Source: Streptomyces liangshanensis (GTDB lineage: Bacteria; Actinomycetota; Actinomycetes; Streptomycetales; Streptomycetaceae). Taken from it: a stretch of 64,000 bases of DNA. Shown here piece by piece: positions 63,616-64,000 of the stretch. A model generated the notes under the pieces. It did not search any database, had not been told where the DNA came from, and was given only the letters and a program-made list of their open reading frames with translations. Position 1 is the first letter of the stretch. The number at the start of each line of letters is the position of its first letter. A program made the position numbers and the translations under genes. The DNA lies in contig NZ_CP050177.1 in NCBI RefSeq assembly GCF_011694815.1, forward strand, positions 1 to 64,000. The letters are read 5' to 3'.

Positions 63616-64000
63616 ATGGCCGACCTCTGGATGCCCGCCGCAGAGAGACACGACATCAGGGACCACGCGCCCACGGACGGCGGGCCGGCGAAGGCCGTCG
63701 CGCACATCACGTGGGACAGGAACGCCACGGAGGCGAAGCCGCAGGCGCTCGTTCCGTACGACCGGTTGAGGACGTACTTCACCGGCGCGGGCAAGGGTGT
63801 CGCCCCGCACGTGCTGTGGAATCCGTTCGACGGGAAGCTCTGCCAGTTCGTGCCCGCGACCTCACGTTCCAAGTCGCTCGCGGACGGCCCCGGCGGGACC
63901 CGCACCAACCGCGCGGGCTCCGTCGTCCTCCAGATCGAGGCGCTCTTCTTCCCGTGGTGCGTGGTGGACGGGAAGGCCTACGAGTCGCTCGACGACACCC
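63616..64000 (+). CDS. Partial gene, possible extracellular amidase/peptidoglycan-related protein
   Basis: The first 128 codons of a gene running off the window end, from ATG at 63616 with GAGGAG upstream. The translation opens MADLWMPAAERHDIRDHAPT, then VAHITWDRNATEAKP, RLRTYFTGAGKGVAPHVLWN, QFVPATSRSKSLADGPGGT, VVLQIEALFFPWC. The H-I-T-W and later V-L-W-N spacing recalls amidase-like folds found in actinobacterial endolysin or peptidoglycan-hydrolase-like proteins, but no signal peptide is present. The identification is tentative. Confidence 0.55.
   Translation, partial: MADLWMPAAERHDIRDHAPTDGGPAKAVAHITWDRNATEAKPQALVPYDRLRTYFTGAGKGVAPHVLWNPFDGKLCQFVPATSRSKSLADGPGGTRTNRAGSVVLQIEALFFPWCVVDGKAYESLDDT

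Overview
The window looks like a Streptomyces chromosome. GC is very high, third codon positions are almost all G or C, starts are often GTG, many genes overlap by a GTGA or ATGA tetranucleotide, and gene content is typical of the genus: MmyB-type XRE regulators, a LAL regulator, an S1 streptogrisin-like protease, an S33 mycelial tripeptidyl aminopeptidase-like protein, an OhrR/Ohr pair and siderophore uptake genes. The left end carries a decayed copy of tap (telomere-associated protein) and a small ORF resembling the C-terminus of the terminal protein Tpg, so the window probably lies in, or derives from, a chromosome arm near a telomere.

Layout. 1-4.0 kb: decayed telomere-maintenance region (Tpg-like remnant, small secreted SH3-like protein, about 1.1 kb without genes, multiply frameshifted tap). 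4.0-10.9 kb: small metabolic and regulatory genes, including a divergent NmrA-like reductase/Rrf2 regulator pair with palindromic sites, a VOC protein, an ArsR-type regulator, a second secreted SH3-like protein, and an oxidoreductase with a MerR-type promoter next to a convergent MerR gene. 10.9-12.1 kb: no convincing gene. 12.1-18.0 kb: HEAT-repeat protein, a LAL regulator with an unusual repeat-containing linker, and a polyester hydrolase (cutinase/PETase family). 18.3-26.1 kb: CsbD-like protein, aldo/keto reductase divergent from a TetR with duplicated operators, membrane protein, XRE regulator, MFS transporter, Nudix, DUF4331 and DJ-1/Hsp31 proteins.

26.2-36.6 kb is a glycan-utilisation operon on the minus strand: LacI regulator, lipoprotein binding protein, two permeases, GH38 alpha-mannosidase and GH2 beta-galactosidase. 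Three stacked palindromes lie upstream of the binding-protein gene. 36.9-39.7 kb has a small hydrophobic protein and a translationally coupled RsbQ-like hydrolase / RsbP-like PAS-PP2C phosphatase / STAS antagonist operon, which should feed a stress sigma-factor partner switch. 39.8-41.4 kb holds ohrR/ohr and a PPOX-fold protein.

41.5-64.0 kb contains a lipoprotein, a coupled FAD amine oxidase and Leu/Glu dehydrogenase-like pair, an MptB-like mannosyltransferase, a methyltransferase, an XRE regulator, a secreted S33 peptidase, a TetR/hydrolase divergent pair, a kinase-like pseudogene that lost its catalytic core, a lipoprotein, an HbpS/GlcG-like protein, a DksA-type zinc-finger protein, a beta-lactamase-fold protein, a second aldo/keto reductase, a toxin-antitoxin-like pair with a degenerate Fic core, a DUF2255 protein, a siderophore ABC operon with an iron box but no ATPase, an S1 protease, a DUF2071 protein, and a gene cut by the window end. 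Several convergent gene pairs are separated by long perfect hairpins. No tRNA, rRNA, CRISPR array or intact transposase was recognised. The strongest unusual items are the tap/tpg decay, the PETase-family hydrolase, the TA pair with a lost Fic motif, and the LAL linker.
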